The notes beneath the pieces are model-generated. The model saw only the letters and a list, made by a program, of their open reading frames with translations. It was not told the origin of the DNA and ran no database searches. The position numbers and the translations under genes are program-made. This document shows, in pieces, positions 7,827 to 13,889 of a DNA stretch of 58,104 nt. Where the stretch lies: the IMG/VR virus record IMGVR_UViG_3300045993_000204, positions 1 to 58,104 of that record. One strand, given 5' to 3'. This DNA comes from a virus. How positions within the stretch are numbered: position 1 is the stretch's first letter; the number at the start of each line of letters is the position of its first letter.

Positions 7827-7983
7827 TCTTGTGCTCCCTGCATACCCACTGGCGTAGGCCCTGCACGCGTTGTAGGCATCCCCCGCCTATTGCCCTGTGC
7901 ATCTTGCAGAGAGCACAGTAACGCATAATCCCGTAGCCTGCATACTGCTGGTTACCATTAGTTGGAAATAGTGGATGTGGCAT
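7816..7983 (-). CDS. Small Cys-rich protein (55 aa)
   Basis: Start at 7983 (MPHPLFPTNGNQQYAG) follows CAGGAG and lies inside the end of the upstream gene. The motif RYCALCKMHRAIGGGCL, followed later by WVCREH, gives four cysteines and two histidines, a likely zinc-binding site. Function unknown. Confidence 0.6.
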   Translation of the reverse strand: MPHPLFPTNGNQQYAGYGIMRYCALCKMHRAIGGGCLQRVQGLRQWVCREHKNGQ

Positions 7984-8164
7984 TTGAGCACTCCTGAATG
8001 TAAGCCCGCAAGCGCGCAATGCGTGAGGTGTTGTACTTGACCGAGGAGTCAGCCCACTCGCGGCCTGTGAAGGCTTTGAGCAGGGACATCTCAGCTTCAT
8101 AGAGTTCCTGGGTTGCCGCCTCTAGGGGAGTCATGCGGCGAAAGAGTTTAGAGAGCCAGTTCAT
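7958..8164 (-). CDS. Small helical early protein (68 aa)
   Basis: Begins MNWLSKLFRRMTPLEAATQE at 8164, the first gene after a probable promoter region. The MTPLEAATxEL pattern and a helical hairpin resemble a common short phage/prophage protein. Its start context GGAAAGAACATATG matches the leader signature seen in front of four other promoter-proximal genes in this genome. Confidence 0.65.
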   Translation of the reverse strand: MNWLSKLFRRMTPLEAATQELYEAEMSLLKAFTGREWADSSVKYNTSRIARLRAYIQECSNATSTISN

Positions 8165-8269
8165 ATGTTCTTTCCTTAATATAGGCTTAATTACTAGTTG
8201 TTTATACCGAATGTTCGTGTATGTATGCACGCGAACTTTTAAACCGTCGACCGTGGCGCTCCAGCGTAT
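8165..8269 (-). promoter_or_regulatory. Probable promoter and leader of the 8.2-3.2 kb operon
   Basis: This gene-free stretch between the deaminase stop (8270) and the start at 8164 carries, reading leftward, a 43-bp element (8221-8263) that recurs at 19751-19793, then GGTATAAAC as a -10-like hexamer (TATAAA), and the GAAAGAAC-type start context. The -10 assignment is by eye; no convincing -35 is present. Confidence 0.45.
8221..8263 (-). repeat. 43-bp dispersed element, copy 1
   Basis: About 36 of 43 positions match 19751-19793, including CGAACTTTTAA and CCGTGGCG. Both copies lie just after the stop of a leftward gene and just before the promoter of the next leftward unit. Each has a small self-complementary core (GTCGAC here, GGCCGGCC there). 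It could be a regulatory protein site or part of a processing/termination structure. Confidence 0.7.
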
Positions 8270-8689
8270 TTATGCTTGCTGCCACACACGACCTGTAGAC
8301 TCCCAAAGAGCTTTTGCAGGAGCTTCATATTCAGTATTTTGGTAAATAATGAACTGGCAGCTAGTGTTTAGCAGAGTTTTTGTGCACCTAAGGCAGGGGG
8401 CATGTGTGGTGTAGCATGCATAAATCTGCTCAGGATCTCGGCATGTTAACAGTGCGTTCTGCTCTGCGTGGATTCCAATACACGTGTCAGATCCTTTGGG
8501 CAATGCAGCCCCTGCGCACGCTACGTCTATGCAGTGCTGAAGGCCTCTAGGCACGCCATTAAAGCCAGTGCCTGTAATCCTGTAGCGCACGTCAACTAAA
8601 ACGCAGCCTACTTGTAGTTTCCTGCACGTGCCAAGCGAGGCTAGCACTTTAGCAATTTGGAGCATTACGGTATCTTTACATGGGCGCAT
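8270..8689 (-). CDS. dCMP deaminase family protein (139 aa)
   Basis: Zinc-dependent cytidine/deoxycytidylate deaminase fold: HAE at residues 74-76 (metal ligand plus catalytic Glu), PCxxC at 98-102 (two Cys ligands), and TGFNGVPRGLQHC at 41-53, typical of dCMP deaminases. Expected reaction: dCMP to dUMP in the cytoplasm, feeding thymidylate synthesis. I use the ATG at 8689, because upstream sequence belongs to the HNH gene whose end overlaps by 14 bases. It sits beside a MazG-like protein and a thymidylate-synthase homologue, a nucleotide-pool module. Confidence 0.85.
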   Translation of the reverse strand: MRPCKDTVMLQIAKVLASLGTCRKLQVGCVLVDVRYRITGTGFNGVPRGLQHCIDVACAGAALPKGSDTCIGIHAEQNALLTCRDPEQIYACYTTHAPCLRCTKTLLNTSCQFIIYQNTEYEAPAKALWESTGRVWQQA

Positions 8690-9134
8690 AGCTTGCCCGC
8701 CTGTACAGCTTAAACGCCTTAATATTACAATTTGCGCAAAGTAATCTAAACTCTTTTGGGAATGCCATAGTGATAAGCCACTCATAAAACTGGCTGCCGC
8801 CTGTAAAACCTACTTCCCGCCGATGCGCAGCGCCATTTTGGGCAGTATGGTCAACAGTAAGCACATCTGGGTCTGCTTCGCCACAAAGTACGCAGCTGCC
8901 GCCATACACAGCAAGTACCTGGGACTTTCGCTGCAGGTTTTTAGCCCGGCTTTTTTGGTTAACTAATTCTCTATTTTCAGTACGCCACGTTTTGTAGCGT
9001 GTGCTTGCTGAACCTGTAAAACAAGCCCAGCAAAGCACCCCATAAAATCCAGAAGCTTTTCTGCGGCGAAGCTCTGGCGAAGCATCATAGTGTCTTGCGC
9101 ATTTGCATTGTGCGCATACCCGTGTTGCAGGCAT
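8676..9134 (-). CDS. HNH endonuclease with N-terminal zinc finger, inserted in the nucleotide block (152 aa)
   Basis: The N-terminus has CAQC...KASGFYGVLCWACF, a zinc-finger module shared with three other proteins here. The C-terminal domain has CVLCGEADPDVLTVDH, NG, HRREVG and LLCANCN, the treble-clef HNH pattern of free-standing homing endonucleases. The start is the ATG at 9134 with GGAG upstream (an earlier TTG is less likely). It is wedged between the MazG-like gene (1 base away) and the deaminase gene (14-base overlap), as expected of a mobile homing gene that inserts without disrupting its neighbours. Confidence 0.82.
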   Translation of the reverse strand: MPATRVCAQCKCARHYDASPELRRRKASGFYGVLCWACFTGSASTRYKTWRTENRELVNQKSRAKNLQRKSQVLAVYGGSCVLCGEADPDVLTVDHTAQNGAAHRREVGFTGGSQFYEWLITMAFPKEFRLLCANCNIKAFKLYRRASYAPM

Positions 9135-9135
9135 G

Positions 9136-9537
9136 CTACGCTCCAAGCTTCCGCTCTATTGCCCGTGCAATCTCTGCCTCAGGTCCGACCCAGCCTACAG
9201 GCTTGCAAGCATCAACTTTATTACCACGCTTTGTTTGCCCAGAAACCTTGCGCATATTGGCTGCTTGCACAGCATTCCAGATTTCATTGAAGGGGAGACC
9301 CATGCGGTACGCAGTGCCTAGCGCTACGTACACAAGATCGGCAAGGGCGTCTGCTACCCCCACAAGATCGCCTACATTGCTAGCACTGCAAAACTCATCG
9401 AGCTCTTCATGCAAGAAGCGCGCGCGTTCAATGCAGTACTCAGGCGATACCAGGTTAGGGGCTGCTTCTGCAAAGTCGGTTAAGATCTTCTCATGGAAGT
9501 CAGCCACGTCTTGCAGCATATTAGGTGTTGAAGGCAT
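9136..9537 (-). CDS. MazG-like nucleotide pyrophosphohydrolase (133 aa)
   Basis: An all-alpha NTP pyrophosphatase: EELDE at 44-48 and, 15 residues on, DLVGVADALADLVY at 57-70 supply the ExxE...ExxD-type acidic metal-binding residues, followed by MGLPFNEIWNAVQAANMRKV, typical of the MazG/PRA-PH superfamily. It probably hydrolyses a dNTP to dNMP and PPi. Next to a putative dCMP-modifying enzyme it may act as a dCTPase that removes unmodified dCTP (inference). ATG 9537 with GGAG is preferred to a TTG upstream; it overlaps the ThyA-like stop by 17 bases. Confidence 0.8.
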   Translation of the reverse strand: MPSTPNMLQDVADFHEKILTDFAEAAPNLVSPEYCIERARFLHEELDEFCSASNVGDLVGVADALADLVYVALGTAYRMGLPFNEIWNAVQAANMRKVSGQTKRGNKVDACKPVGWVGPEAEIARAIERKLGA

Positions 9538-10345
9538 AGTTAAGTACTCCAAAGTGTTGGTAATTGTTTAGCTTTAAGTCGCTTGGCATAAAGTTGTCTA
9601 TTGTGCACGCCCGCAAGCTATACGTCGGCAGCTTGTGCATAAGCCTTACGCGATGCTCTTCAAATGTGTCTATGTGGTTTTGGTAAACATGTGAATCGCC
9701 CATCATAAAGATAAGCTTGCCAGGGGTGTAGCCTGCCTCAGAACAAAGGATTAGCATCAGTACTGCGTAAAGAATAATGTCACTTGGCAACCCGAGACAA
9801 AGGTCTACGGACCGCATAGTAACAATACAGTCCAAGTGCTTATCATTACGCACATTGAACTGGGCAAGCAAGTGACAAGGTGGCAGGCACATTTCGTCAA
9901 GCTCTGCAGGATTGTAGGTAGCCAGCAAATGTCTACGGCTACTTGGATTAGTCCGGAGTCCTTGAACTAGATCAGCCATCTGGTCCAAGCAACTTTCCCA
10001 AGTGCGCCACTGTGCACCATAGACTCGCCCAACGTACTGCTTTTCAACTGGCACGTCTTTATTAGGGGCCCAGGCCGCAGCGTTGGCGTCCCAGTAGTTA
10101 CAGCCAAAATCTTTGAATGTTTTAAGGTCTGTTGCTCCCCGCAAGAACGCAGCTTCTTCCCCAAGGATGCCACCTGTAAAGATCTTCCGCTGGGTGAGAA
10201 TGGGAAAGCGCCCTTTTTCTAGGCAGTCAATTACTAGCATTGTGCCAAAGAGACTGACTGTAGGCCCTGCGCGGCTGGCACGCACTTCCCCAGTAGCGAG
10301 TACTCTGGACACAAGTGCTACGTAGTCTTTCTCAAACTTGCTCAT
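9521..10345 (-). CDS. Thymidylate-synthase-fold enzyme, probably dCMP hydroxymethylase/methylase (274 aa)
   Basis: A full-length ThyA fold: LFGTMLVID (32-40), YVGRVYGAQWRTW (104-116), SSRRHLL (135-141), catalytic Cys157 in LPPCH, RSVD (178-181), and DSHVYQNH (217-224). In thymidylate synthase the Asn of the GLPFN motif reads the uracil base. Here the motif is GLPSD (Asp189). Asp at this place is the established specificity switch of dCMP-acting relatives such as T4 dCMP hydroxymethylase. The enzyme therefore probably adds a one-carbon group to C5 of dCMP (hydroxymethyl or methyl), not to dUMP. ATGA overlap with the previous gene; GGGGA is the ribosome-binding site. Confidence 0.82.
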   Translation of the reverse strand: MSKFEKDYVALVSRVLATGEVRASRAGPTVSLFGTMLVIDCLEKGRFPILTQRKIFTGGILGEEAAFLRGATDLKTFKDFGCNYWDANAAAWAPNKDVPVEKQYVGRVYGAQWRTWESCLDQMADLVQGLRTNPSSRRHLLATYNPAELDEMCLPPCHLLAQFNVRNDKHLDCIVTMRSVDLCLGLPSDIILYAVLMLILCSEAGYTPGKLIFMMGDSHVYQNHIDTFEEHRVRLMHKLPTYSLRACTIDNFMPSDLKLNNYQHFGVLNYAFNT

Positions 10346-10620
10346 AGGTCCCCGCGCTGCTGGTCAAGATAGTCCAGGTAGAACACAGCGTAGTTCACAA
10401 GATCATACACGCTGTCCAGCATGCTATCAAAATTTGGGGTCGAACCTTTGTCGAGCAAAGACCGCATACGCAGCACTTTCATGTGAAGCATTTGCTGGTA
10501 ACTAATATCTCTGAATGGGAAATACTCGTGAAGCCCGATCGTGTTGTTATAGTCTTGCCCTTTGCGGTCTATAAGCTTGATTGCAGGCTCAATTAGACTT
10601 AGAAACTTTTGTCTATCCAT
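10342..10620 (-). CDS. Short protein resembling nucleotide-modification-associated/DUF1599 proteins (92 aa)
   Basis: Starts at the ATG at 10620, which has GGAG 7 bases before it; the ATG 12 bases earlier has none. The pattern KGQDYNN...YFPFRDISYQQMLHMKVLRM...DSVYDLVNYAVF resembles small phage proteins of the DUF1599/nucleotide-modification-associated type (by recollection). ATGA overlap with the thymidylate-synthase homologue supports a joint role in nucleotide metabolism. The exact function is unknown. Confidence 0.6.
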   Translation of the reverse strand: MDRQKFLSLIEPAIKLIDRKGQDYNNTIGLHEYFPFRDISYQQMLHMKVLRMRSLLDKGSTPNFDSMLDSVYDLVNYAVFYLDYLDQQRGDL

Positions 10621-10637
10621 TTGATTCTCCATGTGAC

Positions 10638-10661
10638 GAGGGGCACAATTAAGTGCCCCTC
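10638..10661 (-). promoter_or_regulatory. Strong 9-bp hairpin in the leader of the ThyA-like operon
   Basis: GAGGGGCAC and GTGCCCCTC (10638-10646 and 10653-10661) form a perfect stem with a 6-base loop, 18 bases before the ATG at 10620 and 21 bases after the stop of the upstream gene. There is no U-tract after it on the minus strand, so it is not a standard intrinsic terminator. It could stabilise the message, block 3' decay of the upstream transcript or regulate the operon. Confidence 0.6.
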
Positions 10662-10681
10662 TGGTTTAACAACAAAGCGCT

Positions 10682-11125
10682 TTAGGCAGCGACTTCTTCT
10701 TCTTCTGCGATTTCTTCTGTGGCTTCCGCCGTAGCCACGACAGTCTTCAGTTTTGCCCGGTAGTAGGCCACGCAGTTCCGTGTGGTTTTGGCTGTAGGGA
10801 AAGCTACAGCGACAAGCTCCAGGATTTCGTCGTTGGTCTTGCCTTCAGTAATCAGGCCCTTGCAGAAAGCGCCGATGCCTTGAGTCGGGCCACGCTTACC
10901 AGCTGTATTGTACTTGGGACCTGAGTTAGCACCATCGTCAGCAGGAATAATTTCGCGGTTAGGATCAAGCTCTTCTTCAGCTTGCTCGTCTGTAGGTGCT
11001 TGCAGTTGTGCAAGAGCAGCTTGCGCGGCTTTCAAGTTTTTGAACGAGTCAACAGGATCTTTGCCTTGCTCAATTGCAAGTGCGTTGTAGGTTTCGATGA
11101 TTTCTGACATTGTTTGTTTGGCCAT
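10682..11125 (-). CDS. Putative winged-helix regulator, paralogue of the 24064 gene (147 aa)
   Basis: The C-terminal domain (about 82-128) reads GIGAFCKGLITEG, then SNxEI-like TNDEILELVAVAFP, then KTTRNCVAYYRAKLK. The same layout occurs at the C-terminus of the protein at 24064-24522 (GVGARILELIAEG ... NKEIVAKVLEENP ... KTTYACVAWYKSQ). It looks like a small winged-helix DNA-binding domain behind a helical, acidic N-terminus. The gene has its own consensus promoter and a 5' hairpin leader, so it is probably strongly expressed. Start at 11125 behind CGGAG. Confidence 0.65.
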   Translation of the reverse strand: MAKQTMSEIIETYNALAIEQGKDPVDSFKNLKAAQAALAQLQAPTDEQAEEELDPNREIIPADDGANSGPKYNTAGKRGPTQGIGAFCKGLITEGKTNDEILELVAVAFPTAKTTRNCVAYYRAKLKTVVATAEATEEIAEEEEVAA

Positions 11126-11145
11126 GTGGCATTCTCCGGGTTGTG

Positions 11146-11164
11146 CAGCAAAACCATTTTGCTG
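11146..11164 (-). promoter_or_regulatory. 5' leader hairpin, regulator gene 10682-11125
   Basis: CAGCAAAA / TTTTGCTG form a perfect 8-bp stem with a 3-base loop. Its first base lies 7 bases after the -10 hexamer, so the predicted transcript starts with the hairpin. The same arrangement recurs at 17546-17565, 19650-19671 and 24540-24563. Confidence 0.7.
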
Positions 11165-11171
11165 TTAAGTA

Positions 11172-11200
11172 ATTATACCGCAAAGCTGCAGTAATTACAA
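11172..11200 (-). promoter_or_regulatory. Sigma70-type promoter of the regulator gene 10682-11125
   Basis: On the minus strand TTGTAA (11195-11200), 17 bases, then TATAAT (11172-11177). This is the best consensus promoter in the early arm. Transcription would begin near 11165, directly at the leader hairpin. Confidence 0.75.
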
Positions 11201-11209
11201 TAAACTTCT

Positions 11210-12775
11210 CTATTGTGTGGCAAATAATTTGAGCGCAGCAAATACACTTTCTTGGGTTGCGGTCTTATCACTTAGGACCTTAACTAGGACTTCGTCAATA
11301 GTTCCTTGGGCTACAAGTAAGTAGTTCCTAACAACAGATTTCTGGCCTTGCCTATAGATGCGCGCAACTAGCTGCATGTAGTTTTCTAGGTTGTAGGTAA
11401 GGCTAAACCAGCACATTGCACTACCCCCATCCTGGAGGTTAATGCCATGCGCGCCTGCTTGGGGTTGAATAAGCAAGATAGGCGCAGCACCTGCATTCCA
11501 GGCAGCTACCACACTTTGAGTTTCTTTAGTGCTCATGCCCCCACGAATTGCTAGTGCATCTGGGAATACGCCTAGCAAGCGCTCACACTCGTGGTTGTAC
11601 TCATACGCAACAATTAAGGGCTCACCGTTCAGCTCTTCTACCAACTCTTGCAATGCCATAATCTTGTCATTATGTAGCACTTCCCAGCTACGGTCTTCTA
11701 CGTACAAAGCACCACCTGCAAACTGCCTAAGCTTGCTAGTAAGCACGCCAGCATTAGCTGCTGTAATTGTGGTATCCTTAAGCTTGAGAATGTACTCATC
11801 TTGTAGAAGCTTGTACCTAGAAAGGTCTTTGAGCTTGACAGGACGCACAACATCAAATAACCCTGGTAGTACAAGGTGGTCTTTTGGATCCATGTACATA
11901 GCAAGGTCTTTGAGCGTGTCTGTCAACGCAGTAGACTTCTCAGGCGTGATGTAGTATTTGTATTGGTCCCAAGGTTCTTGAAAAAAGTACTTAGCACGGA
12001 AATGCGTAATGTACCTCCCCAAGCGCATACCGCAGTCTAACACAAAAACTTGCCCAAACAAGTCTATAAGCCCATTAGCAGTAGGGCTAGCAGTTAAGCC
12101 CCACTTGAACTTGAAGGTCGGGAGCAGCGGTTTCAAGACTTTGAACCGCTTAGACGATGCATGCTTTAGCTTGGTTAGCTCATCAGCAACAAGTACATCA
12201 AACTTATGGCCTTTGGCAAGAATAGGCGTAGCCCAAGCAAGCCCGTCGTAGTTCATAACTACAATATCGTAGCTAGGATCTTTGAGTACCTGCTGCTTAT
12301 CTGGTCCATGCGCAAGACCCACTTTCAAGCCTTGAAACTGGGCCCACTTTTTTGGCTCCGAGATCCACGTCGTCACACAGACGGTGAGTGGCGCTAAAAT
12401 AAGGATGCGCTTGGCAAGCCCTTCTTGCTGCAACTTCAAAATTGCTGCAAGCGTGATGCTTGTTTTCCCCATACCAGGTGCTAAGAAGAGCGCCCCACTT
12501 ATACGGTGCGTAAGCCATTCTATCCCCCGCTCTTGGTATCCATGCGGCTTCCATGTAGGGCTAGCAAACCCGTCAAGAACTGCTTGAACTGCTCTTTGCT
12601 TGTCACCATCACACTGGTGAAGTTCATCTTCTGCAGCTCCGATTGCGTGTACTCCTGTAGGGGCCGAAGAGATTCCCCCGACCGCTTCAGCTCCACAAAT
12701 GCTACTGTCCCATACGGGGTCAATAGCATTCTGTCTGGGAATCCCCGTACTGCTCTGATCTTGACTAGTTTGCAT
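11210..12775 (-). CDS. SNF2/DEAD-type helicase, possibly expressed by -1 frameshifting from the VRR-NUC gene
   Basis: A superfamily 2 helicase: APGMGKTS (Walker A, 99-106 of the open frame), NYDGL, VADELTKLKH (DExx box), LTASPTANGLIDLF (motif III region) and ARIYRQGQ (motif VI). It acts on DNA during replication or recombination. The only ATG upstream of the ATPase domain is at 12775, deep inside the VRR-NUC frame and without a ribosome-binding site. The first 69 residues from it overlap that gene and look non-homologous. There is no ATG, GTG or TTG between there and the Walker A motif. A G_GGT_TTG heptamer at 12565-12571 in the VRR-NUC frame would shift ribosomes into this frame, giving a fusion of about 543 residues. 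Confidence 0.82.
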   Translation of the reverse strand: MQTSQDQSSTGIPRQNAIDPVWDSSICGAEAVGGISSAPTGVHAIGAAEDELHQCDGDKQRAVQAVLDGFASPTWKPHGYQERGIEWLTHRISGALFLAPGMGKTSITLAAILKLQQEGLAKRILILAPLTVCVTTWISEPKKWAQFQGLKVGLAHGPDKQQVLKDPSYDIVVMNYDGLAWATPILAKGHKFDVLVADELTKLKHASSKRFKVLKPLLPTFKFKWGLTASPTANGLIDLFGQVFVLDCGMRLGRYITHFRAKYFFQEPWDQYKYYITPEKSTALTDTLKDLAMYMDPKDHLVLPGLFDVVRPVKLKDLSRYKLLQDEYILKLKDTTITAANAGVLTSKLRQFAGGALYVEDRSWEVLHNDKIMALQELVEELNGEPLIVAYEYNHECERLLGVFPDALAIRGGMSTKETQSVVAAWNAGAAPILLIQPQAGAHGINLQDGGSAMCWFSLTYNLENYMQLVARIYRQGQKSVVRNYLLVAQGTIDEVLVKVLSDKTATQESVFAALKLFATQ

Positions 12776-12840
12776 TTAAGGTCATGGGCGACTAGCACGC
12801 ATGCTCGTTCAATTGTTGATTCTAACTGTTTTGGTTCCAT
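12520..12840 (-). CDS. VRR-NUC domain nuclease (106 aa)
   Basis: A compact VRR-NUC (PD-(D/E)XK superfamily) domain: VKIRAVRGFPDRMLLTPYG (26-44, Asp36), VAFVELKRSGE (47-57, ExK), LRPLQ (58-62). It is probably a structure-specific DNA nuclease used with the adjacent helicase in phage DNA processing. The ATG at 12840 follows the stop of the PD-(D/E)XK gene by 1 base; the ribosome-binding site is weak. The last 50 bases overlap the helicase frame and contain an in-phase G_GGT_TTG. See the helicase entry. Confidence 0.82.
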   Translation of the reverse strand: MEPKQLESTIERACVLVAHDLKCKLVKIRAVRGFPDRMLLTPYGTVAFVELKRSGESLRPLQEYTQSELQKMNFTSVMVTSKEQFKQFLTGLLALHGSRMDTKSGG

Positions 12841-12841
12841 G

Positions 12842-13495
12842 CTAGTACTTGCACTTTCCGCCTTTAGTTTTGGAATACGGGCACCACCGACAGCTTTGAC
12901 CTGGTGTTGGATTCCAAAGTTCCTCAGCAAAGATTGGCGCAAAATACTGCTCGTATACTTTACGCAGGGCTAGAAGTTCCTCACGAGTGTACGTCTTACT
13001 ATACGTTTGGTCTTGGTCTATAAACCACATTTCAACTGTGGTACTTACAGCTTCAGGATAAACTGCACCGCCACATACTGCATACATTTCAACCTGCTCA
13101 GTACTTGGTACCTTATACTTGCCAGTTTTCCAATCAATAACAGTAAGCTTCCCGTCTTTGAGGTAATGCCCATCAGACTTAGCACGTAGCCAGCAGTCTT
13201 TGCCAAACCAATCTGGTAGCTTTGCCCAGTTTTTATCAAAGCCCCATGCTTGCTCAGCCTTGAAGTCTTCAAGCTTAAGCGCATCAAAAGCTTCTTTCCA
13301 GTTAACAGCTTCTGGCGGTGGTTCAGCTTGCCACCCATTCATGTACGCTTCAATACCTTCATGAATTCGGCTACCCCGTTCCATCGCGCTGGATCCAGGT
13401 TGTGGAATTTTGTCTATAAACTGGTAGGCAAATTTAGCAGGGCACTCACGGTAGCAATCAAGCTTGCTAAAACCTACTGCGTCATTGAATTTCAT
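12842..13495 (-). CDS. RecB/Cas4-like PD-(D/E)XK exonuclease with Fe-S cysteines (217 aa)
   Basis: FSKLDCYRECPAKFAY (9-24), GSRIHEGIEAYM (41-52), Asp108, VIDWKTGK (119-126, Asp121 and Lys123), EQVEMYA (133-139), and C-terminal CRWCPYS...C (204-215). Together with Cys18 these cysteines form the 4Fe-4S set of Cas4/AddB-type nucleases. Probably a 5'-3' DNA exonuclease for recombination or replication. The start ATG at 13495 has AAAGGAG upstream. Confidence 0.88.
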   Translation of the reverse strand: MKFNDAVGFSKLDCYRECPAKFAYQFIDKIPQPGSSAMERGSRIHEGIEAYMNGWQAEPPPEAVNWKEAFDALKLEDFKAEQAWGFDKNWAKLPDWFGKDCWLRAKSDGHYLKDGKLTVIDWKTGKYKVPSTEQVEMYAVCGGAVYPEAVSTTVEMWFIDQDQTYSKTYTREELLALRKVYEQYFAPIFAEELWNPTPGQSCRWCPYSKTKGGKCKY

Positions 13496-13889
13496 ACTGT
13501 GCTCCTTTACGTGAATTTTCAGATCGTGTTAAAAACTGTAAGTTATTTTCAACGTGTAAACCGCTAACAAGTTTGCCTTGCAGCGGAGTTATATGATCTA
13601 CGGTTAACCCAAGCGTACTTGCTTGGGTATAAATAGCCTTGATTTTAGCCACATCGGCCCATAGTGGTACACGTTGAACTTTAAGCAAGTCTCTGCGCAC
13701 AGATTTTGCTACAGCCTTGCCCGGGTTGTTCTTGTACCAAGCTAGCGAAAGCTTATTGACCTTTTCACGTTCGCCGGGGATAGCTAGACGCTTAGCCCGG
13801 CTGCGCTGTCCTATGAACCTACTCATCAGCCGACTCTCTTCTTGGTGCTGCTCAAATGGCGTTAACTTGTCAAACGCTACTAAGATCAT
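13482..13889 (-). CDS. HNH endonuclease, free-standing homing type (135 aa)
   Basis: The C-terminal HNH is complete: LTVDHITPLQGKLVSGLHV, then ENNLQFLT and ENSRKG. It lacks the zinc-finger N-terminus of its relatives, having a Lys/Arg-rich region instead. It sits between polymerase and exonuclease genes, overlapping each by 14-20 bases, so it is a neat insertion at a gene junction. The ATG at 13889 has GGGAG upstream. Confidence 0.85.
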   Translation of the reverse strand: MILVAFDKLTPFEQHQEESRLMSRFIGQRSRAKRLAIPGEREKVNKLSLAWYKNNPGKAVAKSVRRDLLKVQRVPLWADVAKIKAIYTQASTLGLTVDHITPLQGKLVSGLHVENNLQFLTRSENSRKGAQYEIQ

